Source: Microplitis mediator (Eukaryota; Arthropoda; Insecta; Hymenoptera; Braconidae). From it: a stretch of DNA of 64,000 nt. Both the position numbers and the translations under genes were made by a program. Positions 49,060-60,432 of the stretch are shown here, piece by piece; positions within the stretch are counted from its first letter, which is position 1, and each line of letters begins with the position of its first letter. The notes under the pieces were generated by a model that saw only the letters and a list, made by a program, of their open reading frames with translations, was not told the origin of the DNA and did no database searches. The stretch covers positions 24,916,459 to 24,980,458 of the forward strand of contig NC_079969.1 in the NCBI RefSeq assembly GCF_029852145.1, given 5' to 3'.

Positions 49060-49220
49060 CTCTCTTAAAACGAATCAGTGAAAAGTACTCTAATCAGTGA
49101 ATATTCACAGCAAAAATAGTCCCAAGTATATCACCAATTCAATCAGTAATATACTCGGGACTGATTCACAGTGAATATTCACTGCTTTGTAGTAATTTTC
49201 ACTGATTCATTTTGAGAGAG
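49060..49220. mobile_element. 161 bp TA-flanked MITE, GTGAATATTCAC family copy 2
   Basis: CTCTCTTAAAACGAATCAGTG on the left is mirrored by ACTGATTCATTTTGAGAGAG on the right. TA flanks both sides. Inside, GTGAATATTCAC occurs twice, and CCAAGTATAT/ATATACTCGGGA forms the centre. Confidence 0.7.
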
Positions 49221-49254
49221 TAATTTACGGTAAAATACCGTAATTTGCGGTATA

Positions 49255-49367
49255 CATTGTAAAAAATTTGCGGAGTGCAAAAACTCCGAAATTCCGAATC
49301 ACGGAGTGAATTCGGATTTGAATAAAATCTGTAATCATTCCAAATTCACTCCTAAGTTTTTACAGTG
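49255..49367. mobile_element. 113 bp TA-flanked MITE, CACTGT/CGGAGTGAATTCGG family
   Basis: CATTGTAAAAAATTTGCGGA to CCTAAGTTTTTACAGTG, TA on both sides. ACTCCGAA and CGGAGTGAATTCGG inside match the 27518 and 41574 copies. Confidence 0.7.
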
Positions 49368-50039
49368 TAATACGGTAAAGTACTGGGGTAAAAAACTTTG
49401 ATCTGTTTTAAATGAAACAAAAATTTCAAGACATTTTTGTTTAGTTTTACTTTTTGCTTGTATTTTATCTCCAATTCAATACCCAGAAAATAGTTAAAGT
49501 AATTTACTCTGCATAAAATTCCATTTAATTTTAAATAAATCAGACATTCAGAAGAACTCAATTTGTATGAATTAGTAAAAAATCCGGGCTGACATAATAA
49601 GTATTTTAGAGGTAACGTCTGAAAGGTCTGTTTCATTTTGAGCATATATGATCTTTTAACATTTTAAAATGTCAAACTCTATTATATATTTATAGCAGAT
49701 ATCAATAAACGACATAAATTAATTTCACATTCACATTGTCTGGAGATAAATTTCAATGCTTTACAGTATCAGATGACCTACTATTCTGATTACTTGACTC
49801 CTCTACAAATGAAATTACATTTAAAATTCACATTATTTTATTTTTACAGATAAAACGAAGAAAACTAAAGTAAAAAAAACTACTGCTGCCAAAATGATAA
49901 ATTGTAAATTACACCATACGGAATTTTCGAGTATGTGCGTATGAATGTAGTAAAAGTAATGTATGAAATAAAGTTAGTTAGTGGTAAAAAATATACTAAT
50001 TGTCATCATTAGTAATAGTATCAAGAGGAAATGCCGATA

Positions 50040-50180
50040 CACGTGAAACATACATAGAATCACAACAACAAGAGTAAGGTCATGCGGCGCCGTGAGTCGC
50101 GTCGTGTCGCGTCGCGTGATAGTCCGCAGTGCAGACGTTGTTCAACATGAGCCAAACGCAAAACTAGTGAGAAACCAGTT
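50040..50180 (+). promoter_or_regulatory. CpG-rich patch, candidate promoter or 5' UTR
   Basis: CATGCGGCGCCGTGAGTCGC followed by tandem GTCGC-type repeats (GTCGTGTCGCGTCGCGTG), then AGTCCGCAGTGCAGACG, within AT-rich DNA and about 100-200 bp upstream of a well-placed ATG. No TATA box at the proper distance was established. It is called only because of composition and the ATG context downstream. Confidence 0.25.
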
Positions 50181-50270
50181 GTGTTGAGTGTAGCAGCACC
50201 CTATGCAGAAGCTTATATCTATATATATACATATATATGCTACGGGGAAATCAGTAGTATTATACTTAAA

Positions 50271-50369
50271 ATGGTGCTACCACGAGCAGTTCAAGGGGTT
50301 TTAGAGAATAAGAAAGCCCTCTTGATTATTATCCTCTTACTTATAGTATTTCCTACCTCTCTGTTTTAA
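50271..50369 (+). CDS. Candidate first coding exon, signal-peptide-like, unknown gene
   Basis: The ATG at 50271 has a strong context (AAAATGG). It opens a 32-codon frame: a short polar, basic N-region (MVLPRAVQGVLENKK), then about 17 hydrophobic residues (ALLIIILLLIVFPTSLF), then a TAA. This is the shape of a signal peptide or membrane anchor. A GC/CpG-rich segment lies just upstream. If real, the exon would have to splice out before the stop, and no strong GT donor is visible there, so a complete micropeptide or chance are alternatives. No downstream partner exon was recognised. Confidence 0.2.
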   Translation: MVLPRAVQGVLENKKALLIIILLLIVFPTSLF

Positions 50370-52428
50370 TTTCTCGTATAACGTATATAATTTATACAGA
50401 CAATACATATACATTTATGTGGTAAATGAAGTTCGGTAAATTTGTATGCAGAAACGAGAAACGATTGGTGAATGAATATATTGGTGTGAAAGTTGATAAG
50501 AAATTGAGTCATTTTATGCTAATTGCCAGCACTCAATTACACGTGTGCTAGCATTTTGCCCAAGGCAGTGGCAGCATGATATTTGAGAAACGAGCGTTAC
50601 GATTCACGAGAACTCACAGAGAACCCCCGAGAACCGAGAATCCAGAACCCAGAATTGAGAAACGAGAACCCAGAGCCGAGAGCCGATACTCAAACCCGAT
50701 GGAATAAATTTATCTTGTATTCCACATTTATCGTGCTCTACTGCTCGATGCATTTATTTCATGTTTCCTCAATTCATCTCCCATGCGAGTTTTATACTTC
50801 ACTTGACTCTCTATCTTCTTCTATAGTTTCTCTCAATGTCTATCTCATGCAAACATATATAATATAAACCTCCTATATATTCTTCTTCTGAGCCATTTCA
50901 TCGGAAAATTAACTATTTACAAATCAATCTGCAAATAAATTGTTACATTTTATCTTTGTATTCATACCTTTGACTCAATGCCATCCGACTATTCATTAAA
51001 TATTCAATGTCTTTTTACTCATTCATCATTGTAAAGCTTTATTGTTTTTTTAAAAATAATAATAGCCCCATTTTTTATTACAATTTAATTATACACTGAG
51101 TTGGTTAAAAAATTAAAACATCATGGTATGATTAATATTGAATGAAAATATGTATAATATATCAAGAAATGTAATTACCATCAAGTGTTTACCAAGTTTG
51201 AGAGTGTAAGAACAGAAGACAAAAAGCATTTACGTCAAAAACATCGTCCACCTGGTTGTATGTGGGTGCATGTGTGTAAGTGAGTATGTTTAGTATAGTG
51301 TCGAGGCAAATTTCGAACCAGATTATTATTATTAAATTAAATTCCTCGTCGCAGGGACTACAACTTGTACACACATTACCTATGTCTATAGGTAACGCTG
51401 AGTGTTGTGGCAACGCGTGTGCAAAATTACGCTTTGATCGTATAATAAAAAAAAAAGTCATAAAATAATAATCATCATAAGGTATTAGTATGTTTTAGAT
51501 TTTTGTGGCATTTACTTTCGCATTGTATGCCATCGCAAGCCGTTATAGTGCGCAAATTTTTCTTACTCCAATCGTAAATCTTCACCAAGTACGTTTACAT
51601 AGTGCGCGAGCTATAGTACGCTCGAGTACAAAATAAGGTCACGCGTTTTTCACTGTTTTACTTTTTTTTTTTTCTTTTCTTTTTTTATTTCTTTATATTT
51701 CTCTTTCTCTTTCCTACAATATTTGAGTCTCAGAAAAATAGCTCGGTCTTTAGTTTTTCTTCAGCTTTTATCCTCTATTTTTTACTCCTTTCCAACCGTT
51801 CGCAATCCTAACCCTAGGTCTCATGCTATTTTCTCTTTCTTTTTCTCAGAAGAGAGAGTAGTCAGAATAATAACTAGACCAAAGTATCTGCGAATCACCG
51901 GTGTGCACCAATTATACTCGGCGTAGTCGTAGTCGGGGTTTATTTGAAAGGCGCGTTTGGAACTGGGTCATATTCTCTACTTGAGTCGCTAAGAGCAGAA
52001 ATGAAAAATAATCTTCGATAATTAATCCTATGTATATGTTATTTATATCTATGATTAAATATATATTTATATATAAGTACTACATCACTTAATTTATTGA
52101 TTATGATCAGATATCACTTATTTCCGACTTATTGATTTTTTAAGCAGTTAAATAAATTATTGATAGACTTGAGTTAATAAATAAATAAATTAGATTTAGT
52201 TAATTTCCTATGGATAAATCAGATTACCTATAATCAAAGTCAAATTTTCAATACCCTTAAATACATATTAACAGTACTTTATCGATAACTAATCAAGTTG
52301 CGTTGAATAAACTACTCTCGAGTTAATTAAATTGTTGAACAACTAACGGCATTTACATGTCAATCGACGAGTTTTCTCTTTAACTATATACCCCTATATC
52401 ACACCAGTCGTCTGCAACACCAATACAT
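50370..52428. other. AT-rich sequence, no gene supported
   Basis: About 50590-50690 is a degenerate GAGAACC/CCGAGAG repeat (low-complexity, 94-codon frame not credible). About 51880-51970 is GC-richer. Otherwise nothing supported. Confidence 0.5.
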
Positions 52429-52450
52429 ATATTATTATTATTATTATTAA

Positions 52451-52495
<45 letters not shown>

Positions 52496-52505
52496 CATTA
52501 TTATT
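52429..52505. repeat. (ATT)n microsatellite
   Basis: A nearly perfect ATT trinucleotide tract with two small interruptions. Confidence 0.95.
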
Positions 52506-52549
52506 CTATAGAGTAATGCACGAGCGAATGTAATCAAAAAGTTTTAAAC

Positions 52550-52880
52550 AGTACTGCAATAGTCATACCCACGGCTAATATCCGCATGGGCAATGGAGCA
52601 GAGATAGTTGTGCGGTATGACAATTTCCAATCAGGCTACGGAAATGGCACTGCGCTATAATATTTCGCTGGGCGACACCATACCCCGTTATCAACCGTCT
52701 CAGACGGATATGAGATTCCTAGCTGCGCCCACAAAATCCCTACTCAACCTACTCAATTATTCTCCTTCACGGATATTGTAATCTTAATCGCAGTCTGAGA
52801 GCCAATCTACTATCCTTATGCAGCATCGTCAAATATATAGAATAGACCGTATATGCCCATCTATAGACCGGAAACGTTCG
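52550..52880. other. GC-richer patch, candidate conserved noncoding sequence
   Basis: About 330 bp with CG and GC-rich phrases (GGCTACGGAAATGGCACTGC, GCTGGGCGACACCATACCCC) and stop codons in all frames, so not coding as it stands. It could be a regulatory island or an unrecognised repeat. Confidence 0.25.
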
Positions 52881-53285
52881 CACAACCGGTTATTTAGTCT
52901 TACACATATACGCGAGCTCAATCACGTTTAAACAACTTGCAGTATACTTTACTCATGAGTATGTAATTAGTATATATACGTATATGTATAGGGTAATGTA
53001 AAGCAAAACGGCTAGCTATAAATTTTTATTACCTACAATAAACTAAGGACTTAATTGCGCGGTTACTGTTCAGTATGTATGTAAATTTTTTTTGGTCAGT
53101 TTAAGTACTTGAATATATCGACTATTTTAAAAAAATTTTGTTTTTTAATAAAAATCATTTTTTAAGTCAAGTTATATTTACCAATACTCGATTGAAAGTT
53201 AATTATTAACAGATTTTTTACTACAGTCAACATGAATTTATACTTAGCAACACAGGGTTGATTTTGTGTATAAAAATTTTAAAGT
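52881..53285. other. AT-rich sequence, no gene supported
   Basis: No feature supported in this stretch. Confidence 0.6.
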
Positions 53286-53717
53286 TACACGCAGAGAATT
53301 TTACGGTATTTTTTGCATCCAAAATTTATAGAAAAATTACTATAGTCATAATAACATGAGGACAGTATGGAATTATTATACAAATTACCGATACTGTAAA
53401 AGTTTTTAGAATACATCGAACAGAATTTACAAGGTGCATTGTAATTTTGACAAAGCAACTGAAAAAATTTATACCAACTGCATACTAAATATTCTGATTT
53501 AACCTAATTAATTTACACTATGCAGCTGGTATAAATTTTATCTGTTGCTTTGTCAAAATTACAATGCAGCTTGTAAATTCTGTTCGATGTATTCTAAAAA
53601 TTTCTACAGTATCGGTAATTTGTACAATAATTCCATACTGTCCTTATGTTACTATGACTATAGTAATTTTTCTGTCAATTTTTGATGCAAAAAATACCGT
53701 AAAATTCTCTGCGTGTA
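53286..53717. mobile_element. 432 bp foldback element with arms of about 200 bp
   Basis: From TACACGCAGAGAATTTTACG the left arm runs to about 53486. The right arm, 53519 to 53717 (ending ATTCTCTGCGTGTA), is its reverse complement with scattered mismatches. The spacer is 32 bp. TA ends each side. The first bases CACGC resemble the CACGG termini of other elements in the window. There is no coding sequence. Confidence 0.8.
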
Positions 53718-54560
53718 TATTTATATGAAAAATTAATCGTTTTGAACAAAAAATGGATACGATTTATATTTAGTCGAACGAATTTTCTGTTCAGATTTTT
53801 ATGCACCAAACTTAAATTTTGAAAAATTTAATAAAAAATAAAAATGAATTGAATGTGACGAGATACTCGGAAATTTTAATAAATCAGTTATTACTTGTAT
53901 ATTAATTATTTTGAAAACATTTCGATAGGCCAATAATATAGAATTTAATGGCTACAAGTTCTCAGAGTACATATTTACTAAATATTTTGATTAATTAAAA
54001 AAAAAAAAATATTGCGTGATTATAAAATTATCAGTTTACAAAATCAAGTTTTGGTAATTGTAATATTCAATATTGTAAATAATGAGTTCTCATTCAACTC
54101 GTTTGCGGAGCAACATAGCCCTTAAAACTTGAAATAATTACAGCTTGTATAACATTTGCAGGCAATGTTTATGAAGTTATTAACTATATAATAGGAGCGG
54201 AAACCAATAATAACAATGCAAATTTTAAAAGAATTTATTTTATACGACTAAATAGTTGTTATTATACACTCACCTAAAACGATCTACTGACATAAAATTA
54301 ATAGCTCAGTTTATTCGGAGTATTACAGGAATTGTTATAAACAGTCATCAAGTCATTCCCCTCGACGGTAATCTTTCGTAAAAGTCAAAAGATTTACGTT
54401 TTGAAGGGGAACCTAAGTGCTCTAATTAGCGTAAATTGAATTTTATTAACTCTTAATGTTTAATTCCCCAGGGATAAAAATAGACGATTTCGCCATCTAG
54501 CGATACAGAAACGTATGATATTTAAGAAATAAAACCATAACATCCCTATCGAATATACTT

Positions 54561-55341
54561 TTGCGCAGCAGGGCTGCCAGATTGGGCTACTTGTCGCGAA
54601 TTAGGTGATTTTGTCTATGCATTCGCTACTAAATTGAAGTTTGGGCTACAAATCGCAATTTGAGCGATCTTTCATGTTTCATCATTGGGAACAATCTCAA
54701 TCATTATTTTTAAATATTATTCGAATGTTCATTCGCTAATGACTTGAATCAAACTTCATTCAATCCAGTATGTACATATATTGACACTGTATTTATTATG
54801 GGCACTTATAAATTCAAACATTTTATTTATTTTGTCTCAGTTTAGTGGGTCGAGATCTTGATTTTAAATAGTTACTTGATTTTTTATAAAAAAGTTAAAC
54901 GCAGGTGATAATTTCATCATAATCGTTGAAAGTAAATTGTTATTTTATGTTTAATAATCAGATAATAAAATGGATATTTATTGATTGTTGGATAAAAACT
55001 GCATAACGATTTTCTGCTTTTGTAGTAAAAAATAAATAATAATTTGAAAAAAATAAATAAACATATTGATTAAGATTATTTGTTCATCTAATTTGTCCCA
55101 AAAATATCCTATATTATCTGACTACAAAAAAAAATAATAACAATAATACTCTTTAAAACATTAATTTCGATATATGAGGTAAATTGTAGTGTACTCTTAG
55201 TGACTAATAAAGAATAAATTGTGAGCCAGTAGAATTATTTTAAACTTGAAAATGATTGGGCGACTTGTCAAAATATTTGGCTACTTTTGATCATATATGT
55301 AGCAACTGAGACAAAAATTTTCTGGCAACCCTGTTGCGTAG
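54561..55341. mobile_element. Non-autonomous hAT-like element with 8 bp target duplication
   Basis: CAGGGCTGCCAGA at 54569 and TCTGGCAACCCTG ending at 55333 are inverted ends with one mismatch. They are flanked by TTGCGCAG (54561-54568) and TTGCGTAG (55334-55341), an 8 bp duplication with one change. CAGGG ends and 8 bp duplications are hAT hallmarks. The 765 bp interior is AT-rich without a transposase frame. Subterminal GGGCTAC and GGCGACTTGTC motifs recur near both ends. Confidence 0.75.
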
Positions 55342-57619
55342 TTTCATTTGAACTGGATAACTTCCGATACTCAAGTGATAATTCAAATTATATTTGTAAC
55401 TGAATTTCATTGAATTATTGCCCACAAATCGTACTATTATTTATAGTCAAATTTTATTACGCTTTTAATTGAAAATTATAGAAATGTTTAACAAAATTGA
55501 AATCGTTATTTTTGGTTTTCTAAATTACCGTAAAACGGATCTCGTTTTTTGACATGACCTCACATGAAAATAACTTTATTAAACGATTTATTCTCAGATT
55601 AAGTAAAAACCTATGAGAATCTAAAATAGATCACAATTTCTATTTTAACGCGACCGTAATAATTTGTCTTTACGTAATAAAGTGAGCTATAATTAGAACA
55701 TGTTACCTTCTTTAGATTTAGTAAAATTAATTTGAGTAGAAAAGTAGACGTGTCGGTAGTGGTAGTAGTACACCAGAGCAATAAACGTATATCGGGGAAC
55801 CTAGCCATCAGAGAGATAAAGCCATATTATATATATGTATATAACGCAGACAATAGGGATCTAATGTTAAAAGGGTTAAGAACGCAAGATGGAGAATAAT
55901 TAAACTTGGTAATGCTTGAACATTAGAACGGATGATGGTGTCATCAAATCCTTATACAACTCAAATGCATCGTCCTACATTTTCAAATCGTTACAACTTT
56001 TTGACGGCACCCATTTATTTTAAGAAAAATTTAAAATGCATATTACAGATTACATCTTACGTACTTTACTTTGCATACTTCATACATTTAAACTTGTGAG
56101 ATATATAATTATACGTTTGTAGACAACATCTACGTACATTAAAATATGTATACTAGTCAATAATAAAATGAACACGGTGAATTTTGGGTTTCAGCACTTG
56201 TATGTGCGTATATATATTCTACATGTAATATATGTACTATATAGATTCCAGTTGAACGTGGAATGTATTATTAACTGGATTATGTCGCGAGTTAGGGGAA
56301 CCTTGAGATTCAAGTCATTTCTTAATAATGTAGAACACGCGTGGAATTTCATTAGAACTTTCATACACCCGACTAACACTTTAGATATATATATATATAG
56401 ATGTATATTTATATATCTACCAGAAGATATCTCTTTACATAGCTACCAGTTATTCGTCGGCTATGTGACACAAACCCGAGTACGAGAGAGCATCTACAAA
56501 ACCTGTAATATCAATAAGGATATAGGATCTATATATAAAGGACGATAATGTTAAAACCACACTACATCACTAGAAGAGTAAGGTTAACATTGTCTGATGG
56601 AAAATTCCAATATCATATTATTTACACTAAAAATATGATGAGTATGATAAAACTCTCTAGTCAATCACTTAAGCAAACCTATTGAGCAACTGAAACAAGA
56701 TGAAACAAAAAAAGAGAATAAGTATAAGTAGTGAAAAAATAAAATGGAGAAAATGTTGAAAATGAAAGAAAAAAAAACCATAAAAGCAAAGTTGCCTCGA
56801 TAAACGATTTCGTCTTGTTTTTTATTTCAACGACAAAGTTTTATGAGGTACCCTCTTAGGTGGATCGAGCGTACTCTCGCGCACTCTCACTCTGCTATAC
56901 TGCTATCAACTGTATACTATGTCAAACTCACATTCTAGAAAATCGTCGTCGAACTACTCTAGTTCAACGGTGTATGGGTAGCGTAGTGTGCGACGAGAGT
57001 AAAGAAAGTAAGATCGGGTTTGTGATGAGACACACACATACATTTATATATATATATGGATACCCAAAGACTTGGTAAAAGAGACGCTTTAGAAAATAAC
57101 GTATTCTTAGTGAATCGAAACATTATGCGCGACTTCTGGAGTCGAACGCGGCAAGTTTCTGGATTTTCTGCAAAGGCTCTCTTGCGAGTGCCTCTGTAGA
57201 TTCCTTGGAGAGAATTTTCTGCGAAAAGTTACGCAGCTTCTCAACATTCCCATCATCTTTTCTCTTTTCACGGGATTATCTCTGAAGCGTATGCCAGCTC
57301 ACTGTCTTTCAGTAACGCTACCATCATCTTATGCATATATATGTTCTTCTTTAAAGAAAGATCTTTACAAAAGTAAATTCTTGTTCTTAAATATAGGGGA
57401 CTAAGAAAAAAGCTAAAATAAAGTAATGTAAAATTTAAAAACAAGACCACTATTCTTGGCATTACTAATTAACGTTGATTCCCTTCACTCTGCACCCGAC
57501 AGGCAATTTCGATGCTCTTTGTTAGTCGCCTTTCGCCGCATCGAATTCCCAATTCGAATTTAAACTAGTCGGCTTGTTAAGCCCCGAGCAATGTAATCGT
57601 CACACTCACTCACCATCAT
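55342..57619. other. AT-rich sequence, no gene supported
   Basis: A 126-codon plus frame at 56168-56548 is unrecognised and built of AT-driven Y/I/N codons. It is probably chance. GC-richer patches lie at 56860-57010 and 57120-57250, with no motif identified. Confidence 0.45.
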
Positions 57620-57644
57620 CCTCTCTCTCTCTCTCTCTCTCTCT
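57620..57644. repeat. (CT)n microsatellite
   Basis: A pure CT dinucleotide tract of about 12 units. Confidence 0.95.
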
Positions 57645-57954
57645 TGATTCTCTGATCCAGACATGCATCGCGCTTGCATTCCATTTCCAGGTCAATCGGC
57701 ATTAATGTGTTTAAATTTTGAACGTCCTCACGCACCTCTCAGACACAAGTAAATCATCATTTTAGCTATGTTATAATTTGTATTGCTTGTGTCAATCTAA
57801 ATCATCATTTTGCTGGATTTAATTTATAATGAATAACAACTCTGGCCACTGAATATAATTATTTTCATTATTTCCGGGTTAGCTAAACTATGAGCATAAT
57901 CAATAAGAACTCAATTTTAAAAATTATTGTTACTGGTTATTCATCAACTCTCAG

Positions 57955-58685
57955 TACCCGAGTCAAAAATAAAACTTTATTCAGGCTCACTTCACCTTAT
58001 TATTTTTTGAAGTTATCGATTTCCCGACGATTTTTTGATAAGATCTCGACTTTCTCAACTTAAATTTAATTTGTGTCAACTTTTAGAACTTTTTTCATCT
58101 TCGTTTGAACTCAATCGTCTTCACTTCGAGCACGACAGTAATTTACCTTACTTTTGAATTGCTGAATCCAGTTGAAAAAAAGTTGTTAATTTGCCTTACT
58201 TTAGACTTGATTAACCAAATCAAAAACAAGCAGTATTTTTTAGTGTAAAATTTGTTTTTCACATTCCACCTTAGTTTTGACTTTTTATGCACCTGAAAAT
58301 CGGAACGTTCTTCGCGTAACGAAAATAAAAAAACAGAATGAAACGTAAAAAATCTACTGGATCTAGATTTCTGAAATGTTTCGCGTAAGTGCTAGTATGT
58401 CAGCCAGAAATTGCAGGCCACCCCCAACCTCCGGAACTACCCCTTAAGTCATCTTAAAGCAGTCAAATTATACAAATTTTTGTGATTTTCGTTACCAAAA
58501 AAACGTTCTGATCTTCTGGTACATGACTTTTTCGCCTTATAATTTAAGTCGAATGAGTCTAAACCAAGAAGAAAACTCAATGCATTTTATCTCCGTAAAA
58601 AAAGTCAAGGTTGTCTCGTAAAAAATGGCTCTAAATTTCGACTTGGTAAACCAAGTCTAAATCACGTTTTATTTTTGACCCGGGC
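57955..58685. mobile_element. TIR element, CCCGGGTCAAAAATAAAAC ends
   Basis: ACCCGAGTCAAAAATAAAAC at 57956 mirrors GTTTTATTTTTGACCCGGG ending at about 58684, with one to two mismatches. The interior has many gACTT/AAGTc-type phrases in both orientations (for example GACTTGGTAAACCAAGTC). It is about 730 bp with no transposase frame. The target duplication was not determined. Confidence 0.55.
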
Positions 58686-60055
58686 AGAAAATCACGGAAA
58701 CATTGTTGTGGTTCAATTAGCTTCTCGCCTGCTATATAGCGCAAAGTACGTTCAAAAATGATTAAATATTTAGAGGTTTAGTGAGTTTAAAATTTAAATA
58801 AAAGTCACTTTGATCTGGTAGTTGGTTGACGTGGCAAACAAAATAATGGTTAAGCTAAACAAATCTGTAATCTGTAGTAGAGGAAAAGGTAAATTTATGT
58901 GAAGATTGTAGTAATACTCCTGTGAGCGGATTTTCTCAACTACAAGCGTGATTCAATAAAATCCTTAACGAAAGCATTAAGGTGAAGACAACCTTAGCTT
59001 TCTCTTGATTCGTGAGAGTAAGCCAAGAATTGTCTTGAAATAGAATTCATGAAAAACAAAAAAAACTTATTACTGAGAAAAAGAGGATAAGTAAGAATAA
59101 AAAAAACTTAATCCAAAGGGAATTAAAGTAAAACCGAAAAATAATTGAAAATAGCATTTAAGAAAGATTATAAAACAGTATTAATAAATTATTGATAATG
59201 CAAATTGAGTTAGTGCTGATAAAATTAGTTTAAAAAATTAAATTTACTTAAAATAAAACAGTTTTAAGTCAATATTAACTGGTGTAATATAACTCAAGTT
59301 AATACAACCGAATAAAATTTAATTGTTATCGATTTATTTACCAACAGAAACTAATATAACTGAATATATATTGAGACTTTGAATGTCACCAATTAGCCAT
59401 TTACAGGCAACATTTATCAGAGACCAGAGAGATTCCCCAATTAATAATTCCTACTCCTGTAAAATTCAACTATTTGATTTGTTATCCATCATCAATTTAA
59501 ACCGTATTTCTATTACTACCGTTATAGAAAGCAAATATTTTCCTAAAATAAAGAGTCATTCCCTTTTGCTCAATAATATGTAACCAATGAATCAATCCTT
59601 GGAATATATATGTTCAACGATTTCCAGACCGATGAATCATCTATACTGTAACCCACTATATAGAGTCGATTCAAGTCCACTTGTTCGTTCTACAATCGCT
59701 TTCACATAGATCGCATTACTCCTAGTCTTCCGAATGAATAAATATAAATGTATATCCTTTAGTTATATAGTTGGATCTTTTCCGCAAACTTATAAACGCT
59801 TCACTAGTGTCATAAAATCACTGATAATGTGTAAATATTCATGTAATAAATTTAGTATTTATTTTTTTATGTATATATATAATGTTTATGATAATCAGAC
59901 TATATATATGTGATTAAGGTGATGTGTTTATTATAATAATCCGTGAATTATTAACGGAAGATAGAGCATCGTCCAAAAATTCCTAGCATCAATTTGTATT
60001 CTTCTGTTGAAAAAAATAGAAATTTTTCGAAAAAAAGTAATCTAATTTGTAATAA
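58686..60055. other. AT-rich sequence, no gene supported
   Basis: No gene or structured repeat supported. Confidence 0.55.
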
Positions 60056-60170
60056 ATAGTATATTGTGTGGCAAGGGATGAAACAATACGATTTCACACT
60101 AGGGGACGTTGGCTGTCCGAGTAATAGGCAACGTTTCAATGTTTTATCCTGAGTTACACACTATATTATT
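60056..60170. mobile_element. TATAGTGCGTG-family MITE copy 2
   Basis: AATAGTATATTGTGTGGCAA then GGGATGAAACAATACGATTT on the left. The right end GTTTTATCC..GTTACACACTATATTATT is the inverted form. Same block order as 2302-2443. Confidence 0.55.
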
Positions 60171-60308
60171 CATGATTACTTGCATCGGAACTTAGAGTTT
60201 CAGTGTAAGCAGCTAGTCAGAAACAAGTTAATTTAAGACCAATGGTGTCATGAACTATTAGCGTAAGCTTAAATTGCCATTTGCAATTTATAATCAAGCA
60301 GAAACTAT

Positions 60309-60432
60309 AATAGTATATTGAGTGACAAGGGATGGAATAAAACGATTTCAGACTAAGGTGAAGTTAGCTGCCCGAGCCGTAGGCGAGATCGGTTTTAACG
60401 ATAAGACCAAGAGGTCAAGTATTGTATTGAGT
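60309..60432. mobile_element. TATAGTGCGTG-family MITE copy 3, right end decayed
   Basis: AATAGTATATTGAGTGACAA, GGGATGGAATAAAACGATTT and GGTGAAGTTAGCTGCCCGAG match the left end and core of copies 1 and 2. The right end is poorly preserved. It lies about 140 bp from copy 2 in the same orientation. Confidence 0.5.

Larger units (their letters stand above)
48991..49390. mobile_element. TTACGGTAA-rich element carrying two inserted MITEs
   Basis: The outer sequence is made of ACGGTAAAACACCG / TACGGTAAAATACCG phrases at 48991-49057, 49223-49252 and 49370-49390. It is interrupted at TA sites by 49060-49220 and 49255-49367. Read with the insertions removed, it is a short palindrome-rich array of about 120 bp. 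Its own outer ends are not clear. Confidence 0.5.

Noticed and set aside
56168..56548. 126-codon plus frame as a gene
   Set aside because: It is unrecognised, Y/I/N-rich from TA-rich sequence, and shows no supporting promoter or splice context.
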